Shown here: positions 15,152-23,989 of the stretch, piece by piece
Layout: each line of letters begins with the position of its first letter
Numbering within the stretch: the stretch's first letter is position 1
Source of the DNA: Holophagales bacterium
GTDB lineage: Bacteria; Acidobacteriota; Thermoanaerobaculia; UBA5066
NCBI GenBank assembly: GCA_016716705.1
Contig: JADJVF010000009.1
Span: forward strand, 62,001 to 126,000
Length of the DNA: 64,000 bases
Direction: 5' to 3'
Notes under the pieces: model-generated
Told to the model about the DNA's origin: nothing
Seen by the model: the letters and a program-made list of their open reading frames with translations, nothing else
Databases searched by the model: none
Position numbers and translations under genes: made by a program

Positions 15152-17776
15152 ATGACCGACAGCCCAGAGCAGCCCCCCGTCCCCGCCGAGCAGCGGTTCC
15201 CCGTCTCCATCGAGGAGGAGATCCGCCGCAGCTACCTCGACTACGCGATGTCGGTCATCGTGGGCCGGGCCCTCCCCGACGTCCGCGACGGCCTGAAGCC
15301 GGTCCACCGCCGGGTCCTCTACGGCATGTGGGAGCAGGGGAACCGGCACAACCGCGCCTACAAGAAGTCGGCCCGCATCGTCGGCGACGTCATGGGCAAG
15401 TACCACCCGCACGGCGACGCGTCGATCTACGACACCGCCGTCCGGATGGCGCAGGACTTCTCGATGAGCGAGCCGCTCGTCGACGGGCAGGGGAACTTCG
15501 GCTCCGTCGACGGCGACAGCGCCGCCGCGATGCGCTACACGGAGATCCGCCTCACGGCGCTCGCCGAGGAGCTCGTCGGGGACGACATCGACAAGGAGAC
15601 CGTCGACTGGACGCTGAACTACGACGGCTCCCTCCAGGAGCCGACCGTCCTGCCGGCGAAGTTCCCGAACCTCCTCGTGAACGGCGCCGAGGGGATCGCC
15701 GTCGGCATGGCGACGAAGATCCCCCCGCACAACCTCCGCGAGACGTGCGACGCGGCGATCCTCCTCCTCGACAACCCCGAGGCGGGGCTCGACGAGCTCC
15801 TCCGCGTCCTGCCGGGCCCGGACTTCCCGACCGGCGGCATCCTCCTCGGCCGTCGCGGCGTCGTCGAGGCCTACCGCAACGGCCGCGGGATCATCCAGGT
15901 CCGCGGCCGCGCGGAGATCGAGGCCTCGACGCGGGCGGACCGCGAGTCGATCGTCGTCACCGAGCTCCCGTTCCAGGTCAACAAGGCCCGGCTCATCGAG
16001 CAGATCGCCGACCTCGTGAACGAGAAGCGCCTCGAGGGGATCTCGGCGATCCGCGACGAGAGCGACCGCCAGGGGATGCGCATCGCCATCGACCTGAAGA
16101 AGGGCGAGAACGCGAACGTCCTCCTGAACCGCCTCTACCAGCTCACGCCCCTGCAGAGCTCGTTCGGGATCATCTTCCTCGCGATCGTCGAGGGGCAGCC
16201 GCGCATCCTCCCGCTGAAGGAGATGCTCCGGCACTTCCTCGACCACCGGCGCCAGGTCGTCGTCCGGCGGACGCGCTTCGACCTCGCGAAGGCCGAGGCG
16301 CGCGCCCACATCCTCCTCGGGCTCGCGATCGCGCTCTCGAGCCTCGACCGCGTCATCGCGATCGTCCGGGCCTCGAAGGACCCGGAAGAAGCCCGGGCGC
16401 GCCTCACGACGGAGATCGAGGTCGACCTCGGCGCGCTCACGGCCTTTCTCGACCTGCCGGCGCTCGACCTCTCGTCCCGCGCGCGGCGCGAGGGGAATCT
16501 CGTCCGCCTCGACGAGGTCCAGGCGCAGGCGATCCTGGAGATGCGCCTCCAGCGCCTCACGGGCCTCGAGCGCGACAAGATCGTCGCCGAGTACAAGGAC
16601 GTCCTCGCCCTCATCGCCGACCTGAAGGACATCCTCGCCCGCCCCGAGAGGGTCGCGGCGATCATCCGGGCCGAGCTCGCCGACATCCGGACCCGCTTCG
16701 GCTGCGACCGCCGGACGGAGATCTCGACCCTCGAGAAGGACCTCAACGACGAGGACCTCATCAAGGACGAGGTCGTCGTCCTGACGGTCACGCGCGGCGG
16801 CTACGCCAAGAGCACGCCGCTCTCCGTCTACCGCGAGCAGAAGCGGGGGGGCAAGGGGCGCACGGGCGCCGCCGCGACCGAGGAGGACGTCGTCGACCAC
16901 CTCTTCGTCGCCTCGACGCACGACTCCCTCCTCGTCTTCACGGACCACGGGCGGGTCCACTGCGTCCGCGTCTGGGACGTCCCGTCGGCCGGGCCCGCGG
17001 CGCGCGGCAAGGCCCTCGTGAACCTGATCCAGGTCGAGCCCGGGGACAAGGTCGCCGCCATGACGACGACCCGCGGCTTCCCGGAGGACCGGTTCCTCCT
17101 CTTCTCGACGAAGAGGGGGCTCGTGAAGAAGACGGTCCTCTCCGCCTACGGCAACGTCCGCGCGGCGGGGATCATCGCGATCAACCTCGAGGAGGACGAC
17201 GCGCTCCTCTCCGTCCAGGTCACGGACGGCACCCGCCAGGTCTTCCTCGGGACGCGCAACGGCATGGGGATCAAGTTCACGGAGACCGACGTGCGGCCCA
17301 TCGGCCGCGACACGACGGGCGTGAAGGGGATCGAGCTGCGCGAAGGGGACGAGGTCGTCGAGATGGACCTCGTCGACGAGGACGCCACGCTCCTCGCCGT
17401 CACCGAGCTCGGCTACGGCAAGCGGACCGACGTCTCCGAGTACCGGCACCAGACCCGCGGCGGCTCGGGGGTCATCAACGTGAGGGTGACCGACAAGAAC
17501 GGGCCCGTCGTCGGGATCAAGTCCGTCGGCGAGGAGGACCAGCTCCTCCTGATCACGAGGATGGGAATGATGATCCGCTTCGCGGCCGCCGGAGTCCGTG
17601 AGACGGGCCGCGCCGCGCAGGGGGTCAAGGTGATCGACCTCGACGACGGGGACGCCGTCGTCGCGGTGGCCAAGCTCCCCTCCCTCGGCGAACGGGACGA
17701 GGCGCCCGACGAACCCGAGGACCCCGACGCCCCGCCCGCGGCCGCGCCGGCCGAGGACGAGGCGGAAAGCGAGTAG
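15152..17776 (+). CDS. gyrA: DNA gyrase subunit A
   Basis: GyrA (874 aa) cuts and rejoins DNA. The catalytic tyrosine is in AAAMRYTEIRL (Y129). The quinolone-determining region reads KYHPHGDASIYDTAVRMAQ, with Ala90 where enterobacteria have Ser83; mycobacteria share HPHGDASIYD. The C-terminal pinwheel begins with the GyrA box QKRGGKG, which marks it as gyrase rather than topoisomerase IV. The tail is acidic. The quinolone inference is from family knowledge. The gene follows gyrB by one base. Confidence 0.97.
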   Translation: MTDSPEQPPVPAEQRFPVSIEEEIRRSYLDYAMSVIVGRALPDVRDGLKPVHRRVLYGMWEQGNRHNRAYKKSARIVGDVMGKYHPHGDASIYDTAVRMAQDFSMSEPLVDGQGNFGSVDGDSAAAMRYTEIRLTALAEELVGDDIDKETVDWTLNYDGSLQEPTVLPAKFPNLLVNGAEGIAVGMATKIPPHNLRETCDAAILLLDNPEAGLDELLRVLPGPDFPTGGILLGRRGVVEAYRNGRGIIQVRGRAEIEASTRADRESIVVTELPFQVNKARLIEQIADLVNEKRLEGISAIRDESDRQGMRIAIDLKKGENANVLLNRLYQLTPLQSSFGIIFLAIVEGQPRILPLKEMLRHFLDHRRQVVVRRTRFDLAKAEARAHILLGLAIALSSLDRVIAIVRASKDPEEARARLTTEIEVDLGALTAFLDLPALDLSSRARREGNLVRLDEVQAQAILEMRLQRLTGLERDKIVAEYKDVLALIADLKDILARPERVAAIIRAELADIRTRFGCDRRTEISTLEKDLNDEDLIKDEVVVLTVTRGGYAKSTPLSVYREQKRGGKGRTGAAATEEDVVDHLFVASTHDSLLVFTDHGRVHCVRVWDVPSAGPAARGKALVNLIQVEPGDKVAAMTTTRGFPEDRFLLFSTKRGLVKKTVLSAYGNVRAAGIIAINLEEDDALLSVQVTDGTRQVFLGTRNGMGIKFTETDVRPIGRDTTGVKGIELREGDEVVEMDLVDEDATLLAVTELGYGKRTDVSEYRHQTRGGSGVINVRVTDKNGPVVGIKSVGEEDQLLLITRMGMMIRFAAAGVRETGRAAQGVKVIDLDDGDAVVAVAKLPSLGERDEAPDEPEDPDAPPAAAPAEDEAESE

Positions 17777-17785
17777 AGTCAAACA

Positions 17786-18460
17786 ATGAGGTTCTTTCTC
17801 GACAGCCTCGATGCCGACGAAGCCCGCCGCGTGAAGGAGTGGGGGCTTCTCGACGGCGCCGTCGTCCGTCCCGACGCCGTCCTCGCCGCGGGACGCGACT
17901 ACCGCAAGGCGGTTTCCGAGCTCTCGCAGGTCTGCGACGGCCCCGTCTTCGCCGCGGTCGCCGCGGGCGAGCCGAAGGCGATGTACAAGGAAGCGCGGGA
18001 GCTCGCCAAGCTCGGCAAGGCGATCGTCGTCCGCCTGCCGATGACGCGCGAGGGCCTTCGCGTCGTCCGGCTCCTCAACGACGAGCAGATCGCCGCCGAC
18101 GTCCACCTCGTCTTCACGCCGCTCCAGGCGCTCCTGGCGGCCCGGGCCGGGGCGGCCTACGTCTCGACGCCGGTCGGCAGCCTCGACGCCGCCGGGCAGG
18201 TCGGCATGGACGTCGTCGACGCCGTCGTCCGCGTCTACGACAACTACGGCCTGCAGACCCAGATCGTCGTCGACGCCGTCCAGAATCCGGTCCACGCGCT
18301 CGACGCGGCCGCGATGGGAGCCGACGCGGCCGCGATTCCCTTCGCCGTCCTCGATCGCCTGTTCGACCACCCGCTCACGGCGCAGGGCGTCGCGGCGATC
18401 CGGACGCACGCGGGCGAGGGCCCGCGACGGGTCGAAGGGGGGGGCGTGAAGGACGCCTGA
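17786..18460 (+). CDS. Transaldolase/TalC-family protein lacking catalytic lysine
   Basis: This 224-residue protein has the size and fold signatures of the fructose-6-phosphate aldolase/TalC group: MRFFLDSLDADEARR, DVHLVFTPLQALLAARAGAAY and a C-terminal IPFAVLDRLFDHPLT. The Schiff-base lysine of the family, in IVVK(V/I)P, is replaced by arginine here (IVVRLPMT, R83). The N-terminal TTNPS motif reads VVRPD. Aldol chemistry by the usual route is therefore unlikely. It may bind a sugar phosphate without turning it over, or have a new role. It follows gyrA by nine bases and overlaps the DUF507 gene by one base. Confidence 0.8.
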   Translation: MRFFLDSLDADEARRVKEWGLLDGAVVRPDAVLAAGRDYRKAVSELSQVCDGPVFAAVAAGEPKAMYKEARELAKLGKAIVVRLPMTREGLRVVRLLNDEQIAADVHLVFTPLQALLAARAGAAYVSTPVGSLDAAGQVGMDVVDAVVRVYDNYGLQTQIVVDAVQNPVHALDAAAMGADAAAIPFAVLDRLFDHPLTAQGVAAIRTHAGEGPRRVEGGGVKDA

Positions 18461-18744
18461 TGTCTCTCTCCCACGAGCGCGCCATCGACCTCTCCCGGCG
18501 GATCCTCGAGGGGCTCAAGAAGGCCCCGGGCGTCGAGCTCGCGGCGGAGGCGGAGTACGTGACGAAAGGGATCTCCTCGGCCCTTCAGGGGTGGGAGAAG
18601 GAGAACGAGGCCCTCGCAGCCGAGGCGCGGAAGAGGGTCCTCTCGCGGGGACGGCGGGTCGCCGAGGGGTCCCGCGAGTTCGACCAGATTCTCTCCGAGG
18701 AGCTGCGCCGGCTCTGGGACGAGCGGGCCACCCGGGGCGAGTGA
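18460..18744 (+). CDS. DUF507 family protein
   Basis: A 94-residue helical, charged protein whose C-terminal part RRVAEGSREFDQILSEELRR resembles the conserved end of DUF507 proteins. These are small proteins of unknown function found in deep-branching bacteria. The ATG shares one base with the upstream TGA (TGATG), so it is translationally coupled to the transaldolase-like gene. No signal peptide or membrane segment is visible. Function unknown. Confidence 0.7.
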   Translation: MSLSHERAIDLSRRILEGLKKAPGVELAAEAEYVTKGISSALQGWEKENEALAAEARKRVLSRGRRVAEGSREFDQILSEELRRLWDERATRGE

Positions 18745-18783
18745 CCGGCCGGGCCGCCCGGCCCAGATGGTTGGCTCAGCTTC

Positions 18784-18812
18784 CCGCAACGCTTGCGGTT
18801 GGTCTAGGCCAA
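18784..18812. promoter_or_regulatory. Adjacent palindromes before pdxR, candidate operator
   Basis: Two inverted repeats lie side by side. CCGCAA-CGC-TTGCGG (18784-18798) is perfect. TTGGTCTAGGCCAA (18799-18812) is a near-perfect 14-bp palindrome. They end 12-18 bases before the candidate GTG starts of the MocR-type regulator, so autoregulation is a reasonable guess. No convincing -10 was found. Confidence 0.45.
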
Positions 18813-18823
18813 GAGTCATCCTT

Positions 18824-20343
18824 GTGTCGGTGACGACGCCCGCCCCCCCCGAACCGCTCCCGGAGGAGACACCGGGCCGCGTGCCGCTCTACCGGACGAT
18901 CGCGGACGGCGTCATCCGCGACATCCGGCGCGGCCGGTTCCAGGAGGGGTCGCGCCTCCCCGCGTCCCGGGCCCTCGCCCGGACGCACGAGGTGAACCGG
19001 GCCACCGTCCACCAGGCGCTGCAGGTCCTGAAGCGCGAGGGGTGGATCGAGACGAACAAGGGGGGCGGGACGCGCGTCGCCCGCCGCTCTCTCGCCGGAC
19101 CGATGGTCGGTCCCGCCCCGTCGTGGGACCGGATCTCTTCCGCGCTCCTCGGCCGGATCCTCGCCGAGACGGGCGCGCAGGACGGGGCCCCCGCCCAGGC
19201 GCAGGACCTCGCCCGCCTCGCTCCCGACGAGCGGGAGTTCCCTGCCGAGGCGTTCGCGAAGGTCCTGGCGGAGGTGGCGCGCGACGGCGCCCTCCTCGCG
19301 TACGGCTCCCCCTTCGGCTACCGGCCGCTCCGCGAAACGCTCGCCGCGCGTCTCCAGCGCCGCGGCATCCCGGCCGACGCCGACGCGATCCTCATCGTCA
19401 ACGGCGCCCAGCAGGGGCTCGACCTCATCACGCGCGCCCTCGTCGACCCGGGGGATGCCGTCGCCGTCGAGAACCCGAGCTACTCGGGAGCGCTCTCCCT
19501 GCTGCGGGCCCACGGGGCCCGGCTTCTGGGCGTCCCGCTCGACGCGGAGGGGCCGGAGCCCGAAGCGCTCGCGCCGCGCTGGCCGAACGCCCGAAGTTCC
19601 TCTACACGATCCCCGACTTCCAGAATCCGACCGGGCTCCTGGCCACCGCGGCCCGCCGGCGCGAGCTCGTCGCCGCGGCGGCGGCGGCGGGCGTCCTCGT
19701 CGTGGAGGACGCCTTCGACGCCGACCTCTCGGTGGAAGGGGACCTCCCGCAGCCGCTCGCCGCGCTCGCGCCGGGCCACGTCGTCCACCTCGGGACGATC
19801 TCCAAGGCGCTCTTCCCGGGCGTGCGCGTCGGGTGGATCTCGGGCCCGCGCGAATTCGTCCACCGCCTCGCGGCGCTGAAGCGCATCGGCGAGCTGACGT
19901 CGCCGCCCGTCCTGCAGGCCGCGCTGAACGTCTTCGTCTCGCGCGGCGACTACGACCGGCATCTCCTCCGCGTGAAGGCGCGCCTTCGGACGCGGCTCGC
20001 CCTCGCGCACAAGACCGTCCTGAGGAGCTTCCCCGTCGGCACCCGCTGCGACCGGCCGCTCGGCGGATGGGTCCTCTGGGTCGAGCTTCCGGCCGGGGTC
20101 TCCGGGCGGGAGCTGGTCGAGGCGGCGCGCGCCGAGGGGGTCCTCGTCTCCCCAGGCGGCGACTACGCACCCGACCGCGCCGACACCCCCAACCTTCGCA
20201 TCTCCGTCTCCCGCAGCTCGGGCGCCGACCTCGAGAAGGCCCTCGAGAGCGTCGGCGCGCTGGCGCGGGCCGCCGTCCGAAGGGCTCACCGCAGAGCCCC
20301 CCGCGCCGAGGAGCGGCGCGAAGAAGCCCTCATCCAGATCTGA
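18824..20343 (+). pseudogene. pdxR: MocR/PdxR-type regulator, frameshifted
   Basis: The first half encodes a GntR winged helix (GSRLPASRALARTHEVNRAT, with VHQALQVLKREGWIETN) and the start of an aminotransferase-like domain (VNGAQQGLDLITRALVDPGD). The second half, in the next frame, continues it with FLYTIPDFQNPTG, the PLP-lysine region LGTISKALFPGVRVGW and a normal C-terminus. The switch occurs near 19571-19577, where one base seems missing: restoring a G would give EALAAALAERPKFLYT. MocR regulators of this type sense pyridoxal phosphate and control pdxST. The gene lies directly before pdxS on the same strand. The start is a GTG at 18824 or 18830. Confidence 0.8.
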
Positions 20344-20357
20344 AAGGGAAAAGAGCC

Positions 20358-21269
20358 ATGAGCAGCAGCCCCGTCTTCTCCTCCCCGTTCACGTCCGACG
20401 CGTTCCGCGTCAAGGTCGGCCTCGCCGAGATGCTCAAGGGGGGCGTCATCATGGACGTCGTCAACGCCGAGCAGGCGAAGGTCGCCGAGGACGCCGGCGC
20501 CTCGGCGGTCATGGCGCTCGAGCGCGTCCCGTCCGACATCCGCCGGGACGGCGGCGTCGCGCGGATGTCCCCGGTCGCCAAGATCCGCGAGATCCAGGAG
20601 GCGGTCTCCATCCCGGTCATGGCCAAGTGCCGCATCGGGCACCTCGCCGAGGCGCGCGTCCTCGAGGCGCTCGAGGTCGACTTCATCGACGAGAGCGAGG
20701 TCCTGACGCCCGCCGACGAGGAGAACCACGTCTACAAGCACGACTACAAGGTCCCGTTCGTCTGCGGCTGCCGGAACCTCGGCGAGGCGCTCCGCCGCAT
20801 CGGCGAAGGGGCCGCGATGATCCGGACGAAGGGCGAGGCGGGGACGGGCGACATCGTCCACGCGGTGAAGCACCTGCGCGAGGTGACGCGCCAGATGAAG
20901 TCCCTGACGCTGCTGACGCGCGACGAGTGGATGGCCGCGGCCAAGCAGCTCGGGGCGCCGTTCGAGCTCGTCGTCTGGGTCGCCACCAACGGCCGGCTCC
21001 CCGTCCCGAACTTCGCCGCCGGCGGCATCGCGACGCCGGCCGACGCGGCCCTCTGCCGGATCCTCGGCGCGGAGGCGGTCTTCGTCGGCTCGGGCATCTT
21101 CAAGTCGGACGACCCGGCCCTGCGGGCCCGAGCGATCGTCGAGGCGACGACCCACTGGGACGACCCGGCCCGCGTCGCGAAGGCGTCGGAGGGCCTCGGC
21201 GAGGGGATGAAGGGGATCGAGGCGGCAAAGCTCGTCGAGTCGGAGCTCCTTCAGACCAGGGGCTGGTGA
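20358..21269 (+). CDS. pdxS: Pyridoxal 5'-phosphate synthase subunit PdxS
   Basis: PdxS (303 aa) condenses ribose 5-phosphate, glyceraldehyde 3-phosphate and ammonia into pyridoxal phosphate, forming a dodecamer that PdxT feeds with ammonia. Signatures are LKGGVIMDVVNAEQAKVAED, AGASAVMALERVPSDIRRDG, ARMSPVAKIREIQEAVSIPV, IDESEVLTPADE, IRTKGEAGTGD and NFAAGGIATPADAAL. It starts 14 bases after the pdxR stop and ends 2 bases before the pdxT ATG, so the three probably share a transcript. It is one of the best-conserved genes in the window. Confidence 0.98.
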   Translation: MSSSPVFSSPFTSDAFRVKVGLAEMLKGGVIMDVVNAEQAKVAEDAGASAVMALERVPSDIRRDGGVARMSPVAKIREIQEAVSIPVMAKCRIGHLAEARVLEALEVDFIDESEVLTPADEENHVYKHDYKVPFVCGCRNLGEALRRIGEGAAMIRTKGEAGTGDIVHAVKHLREVTRQMKSLTLLTRDEWMAAAKQLGAPFELVVWVATNGRLPVPNFAAGGIATPADAALCRILGAEAVFVGSGIFKSDDPALRARAIVEATTHWDDPARVAKASEGLGEGMKGIEAAKLVESELLQTRGW

Positions 21270-21271
21270 CG

Positions 21272-21886
21272 ATGCCGGTCGGCGTCCTCGCCCTGCAGGG
21301 CGACTTCGAAGCGCACGCCGCGGCGCTCGCCCGTCTCGGCGTGCCGGTGTGCCGCGTCCGGACGGCGGACGAGGTCCGCGCAAGCTCGGGCCTCGTCCTG
21401 CCGGGAGGCGAGTCGACGACGATGTGGAAGCTGATGGAGGGGACGGGCCTCGCCGAGGCGATCGTCCAGGTCGCCCGTCGCGGCGACCCCGTCTTCGCGA
21501 CGTGCGCCGGGGTCATCGTCGCCGCACGCCGGATCGAGGGGCCGGCCCGCGAAGGGCTCGGCATCCTCGACGCGACGGCCGTGAGGAACGCCTACGGGCG
21601 ACAGCTCGACTCGGCGGTCGTGACGCTCACCGACCTCGACCGGGAGGCGTTCGGCACGGAACCGCTGGAGGCCGTCTTCATCCGCGCGCCCAGGCTCACC
21701 GACCTCGGGCCTCGCGTCGAGGTCCTCGCACGCCGCGACGGCGACCCGGTTCTCGTCAGACAGGGAAACGTCGTCGCCACCACCTTCCACCCCGAGCTCG
21801 CCGCCGACACGCGCATTCACCGGCTGGCCTTTGCCTCCACTCTCGCCTCCACTCTCGCGGCGGCGCCCGCGGGCCGCGCCGCCTGA
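21272..21886 (+). CDS. pdxT: Pyridoxal 5'-phosphate synthase glutaminase PdxT
   Basis: PdxT (204 aa) is the class I glutamine amidotransferase that supplies ammonia to PdxS. It has GVLALQGDFEAHAAAL at the N-terminus, LVLPGGESTTMWKLM, the catalytic cysteine in FATCAGVIV (about residue 79) and the His-Glu pair in FHPEL. The chosen ATG follows the pdxS TGA; an in-frame GTG overlapping that stop is an alternative. Length is normal. The complex with PdxS is established knowledge. Confidence 0.97.
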   Translation: MPVGVLALQGDFEAHAAALARLGVPVCRVRTADEVRASSGLVLPGGESTTMWKLMEGTGLAEAIVQVARRGDPVFATCAGVIVAARRIEGPAREGLGILDATAVRNAYGRQLDSAVVTLTDLDREAFGTEPLEAVFIRAPRLTDLGPRVEVLARRDGDPVLVRQGNVVATTFHPELAADTRIHRLAFASTLASTLAAAPAGRAA

Positions 21887-21896
21887 GCGTCCCGGC

Positions 21897-23033
21897 GTGA
21901 GCGCCGTCCTGGAGGCGCTGGAAGCGCTCGGTCACCCGCACGGCGCGCTTCCAGAGCCGCGCCTCCTCGCCAACCTCTTCGTGAGATTCCAGGCGCAGGT
22001 GCCGCTGCGGCGTCTCCCGGAAGGCCTCGGGTCCGAGGACGTGCTCGGCACGTGGCTCGAGGACGGGGCGGGCTGCTGCGGCGGGGCCCGCGCCCGGGCC
22101 TTCGAGGCCCTCGCCTCGGCGGCGGGCTTCTCCGTCGAGGCTGCTCGGGCTCGCAGCCCCGCCGGCGAGAGTCACCGGGTCCTCCTCGCCCTCGACCGCC
22201 GGGTCCTGCTCGATCCGGCGTTTCCCCTCCCGGCGCCGCTCTCCCTCGATCCGCCCGCCGAGGCCGAGTCGACCGGCTACGGGGCCCTCTCGGTGCGGTC
22301 CAGAGGAAGAGAGCGGTTCGAGGTGCTGCTCGAGACGCGCGGGGACGAACGGGTCCTCTACCAGATCGAGCGGGGCCACGCGCCGACCAGCGGCGACCGC
22401 GGCCGGGAGCCGGTCCGCGAGACCGAGCCCGGACTGCTCTTCCGCCTGCTCGACGACCGTCTCCTCCGCTGGCGGAGCGGTGAGCTGGAGGTCTCCGACG
22501 CCTGGAGCCGCCTCCGCGTTCCGCTTCCCGCATCCGACCCCGAGGGCCTCGAGGCGCTCTTCGGTCTTCCGATTCCGGAGCTCGAGCCGTCCGGCCCGGC
22601 GGAACTGCCGGTCCCCGAGCCGACGCTCTCGGTCTACCACGCGTCGACGGCGGTGCGGCCGCACCTTCAGAACCTGCTCGCCGACCCCGCGGTCCACGCC
22701 GCCCTCCTTCCGGAGGGCTGGACCGTGAAGGACCTTTCGGTTCGGGAGGACGGCTTCGACCGGACGCTCGTCGAAGGCGGGACGCTCCTGCGCACGGAGC
22801 GGATCACGCTCCTTCCGGAGGGGATGACCGTCGAGGCCGAAGGGCCGCTCGCCCTCTTCCGAACACGAACGTGGAGGCTGGAACCGCGTCCTGCCGGAAC
22901 GCGCCTGCGGGTCCAGGCAACCCTTCGCGACCCGATCCCGCCGCGCGGTCTTTCCGAAGGGACCCGCCGCCGGCTCGTCTTCGAGCTCGCGAGCGAGCTC
23001 CTCGCGCTGGACGGTCGCGCCTCCGAAGGCTGA
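21897..23033 (+). CDS. Arylamine N-acetyltransferase-like protein with C-terminal SRPBCC-like part
   Basis: The N-terminal 200 residues resemble arylamine N-acetyltransferases. The candidate Cys-His-Asp triad lies in GAGCCGGARAR, GESHRVLLAL and VLLDPAFPLP, in the family's order and spacing. The C-terminal 130 residues (YHASTAVRPHLQNLLADPAV, then alternating strands ending in a long helix) look like a START/SRPBCC-type lipid-binding fold. Both assignments are by eye, the second weak. The GTG at 21897 starts 10 bases after pdxT. The frame is open further upstream, inside pdxT. Total length is 378 residues, longer than ordinary NATs (about 280). Confidence 0.55.
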   Translation: MSAVLEALEALGHPHGALPEPRLLANLFVRFQAQVPLRRLPEGLGSEDVLGTWLEDGAGCCGGARARAFEALASAAGFSVEAARARSPAGESHRVLLALDRRVLLDPAFPLPAPLSLDPPAEAESTGYGALSVRSRGRERFEVLLETRGDERVLYQIERGHAPTSGDRGREPVRETEPGLLFRLLDDRLLRWRSGELEVSDAWSRLRVPLPASDPEGLEALFGLPIPELEPSGPAELPVPEPTLSVYHASTAVRPHLQNLLADPAVHAALLPEGWTVKDLSVREDGFDRTLVEGGTLLRTERITLLPEGMTVEAEGPLALFRTRTWRLEPRPAGTRLRVQATLRDPIPPRGLSEGTRRRLVFELASELLALDGRASEG

Positions 23034-23094
23034 CGGGCCGCGGGCCCGAAGGGCCGGCAAGGGTCAAGCCCGGAAATAGGAAGCCGGCGCGGAG

Positions 23095-23187
23095 GGGGTT
23101 CGGGGGACCCGGCCGCGGGCCCAGGCAAGGGAAGCCAGGGCGGGGTTCGGGGGACCGGGGCAAGGCGGGGCGGGGGGGTTCGGGACC
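23095..23187. repeat. G-rich tandem repeats between convergent genes
   Basis: The 15-mer GGGGTTCGGGGGACC occurs exactly at 23095-23109 and 23142-23156. A third, two-base-shorter copy lies at 23175-23187. The plus strand is very G-rich and could form a quadruplex. It lies in the 187-bp gap between two convergent genes. Confidence 0.7.
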
Positions 23188-23204
23188 GGCGGGAGGCCGG
23201 TCCC
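23182..23204. terminator. Hairpin terminator between convergent genes
   Basis: GGGACCGGC-GGGAG-GCCGGTCCC forms a perfect 9-bp stem with a 5-base loop. The left arm is made from the third G-rich repeat. There is only a weak T-rich stretch (ctgattcatt). It probably serves the rightward gene and the leftward phosphodiesterase gene. Confidence 0.6.
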
Positions 23205-23220
23205 CTGATTCATTACCGTG

Positions 23221-23982
23221 TCAGAAGTCCAGCTCGTCCCCGTCGTCCAGGAGCCGGATCCGCGGGTCCGAGAGCGCCGCGACGTCGGCCCGCAGCTCCG
23301 GGAGCGTCGGCGGCTTCATGTGGTAGAGGTTCACCGGGACGGCGGCCGGGAACTTCCGCATCTCCTGGTGGAGCGTCGCGGGCGTCAGGTGCTTGGCGAC
23401 GTCGGCGATCTCGGACATCGAGTCCGGGAAGGAGCACTCGACGAAGATCGCCTTCAGGTCGGTCCGGGCGCGCGCCTCGGCCCAGAGCGCCTCGGTGGGG
23501 CCGGTGTCGCTCGAGAAGACGACGCAGGAGTGGTCGTCCCAGAGGAGGTAGCCGTACGTGGGTACGACGTGGGAGACGGGGATCGCGAGCGCGTGGAGGC
23601 CATTCACGCGGAACGGCACGCCGGCCTCGATCACGCGGAACGTCACGGCGGGCAGGAAATGCGTCGGGATCCGTGTGAAGTCGGGCCAGATGGCGTCGTT
23701 GAAGAGGTGGTCCTGGAGGAGACCCGCGACGTCCTTCGGGCCGACGACCTCGATCGCCCCGTCCGTCCGGCCGAAGACGTTCTCGACGAGGAACGGGAGC
23801 GAGGCGATGTGGTCGAGGTGCGAGTGCGTGACGATGATCGACCGCACCCTCGACTGCTCCTCGAGGGTGAGCGACTGCGTCAGCGCTCCCGCGTCCAGAG
23901 ACACCGTTCCGTCGAGCAGGAACGAGGTCTGCCGATGCCAGGGCGTGGAGCCGCCGTACGCGCCGAGGACACGGATCCGCAC
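23221..23982 (-). CDS. MBL-fold hydrolase, class II cyclic-nucleotide phosphodiesterase-like
   Basis: A 253-residue metallo-beta-lactamase-fold enzyme. The metal motif THSHLDHIASLP (about residues 52-63) fits HxHxDH. Further ligands are likely in VSHVVPTYG, FSSDTGPTE and the C-terminal LYHMKPPTL. The HSHLDH plus final HxKP combination is typical of class II 3',5'-cAMP phosphodiesterases; RNase Z relatives are the main alternative. No signal peptide is visible. The transcript may be leaderless: a TAGAAT -10 lies seven bases before the GTG. Confidence 0.75.
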   Translation of the reverse strand: MRIRVLGAYGGSTPWHRQTSFLLDGTVSLDAGALTQSLTLEEQSRVRSIIVTHSHLDHIASLPFLVENVFGRTDGAIEVVGPKDVAGLLQDHLFNDAIWPDFTRIPTHFLPAVTFRVIEAGVPFRVNGLHALAIPVSHVVPTYGYLLWDDHSCVVFSSDTGPTEALWAEARARTDLKAIFVECSFPDSMSEIADVAKHLTPATLHQEMRKFPAAVPVNLYHMKPPTLPELRADVAALSDPRIRLLDDGDELDF

Positions 23983-23989
23983 GACGGGA

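Noticed and set aside
15107..18409. 1100-codon open frame opposite gyrA
   Set aside because: It mirrors gyrA and the transaldolase-like gene and is Arg/Asp/Val-rich, a codon-bias shadow. No domain or start context supports it.
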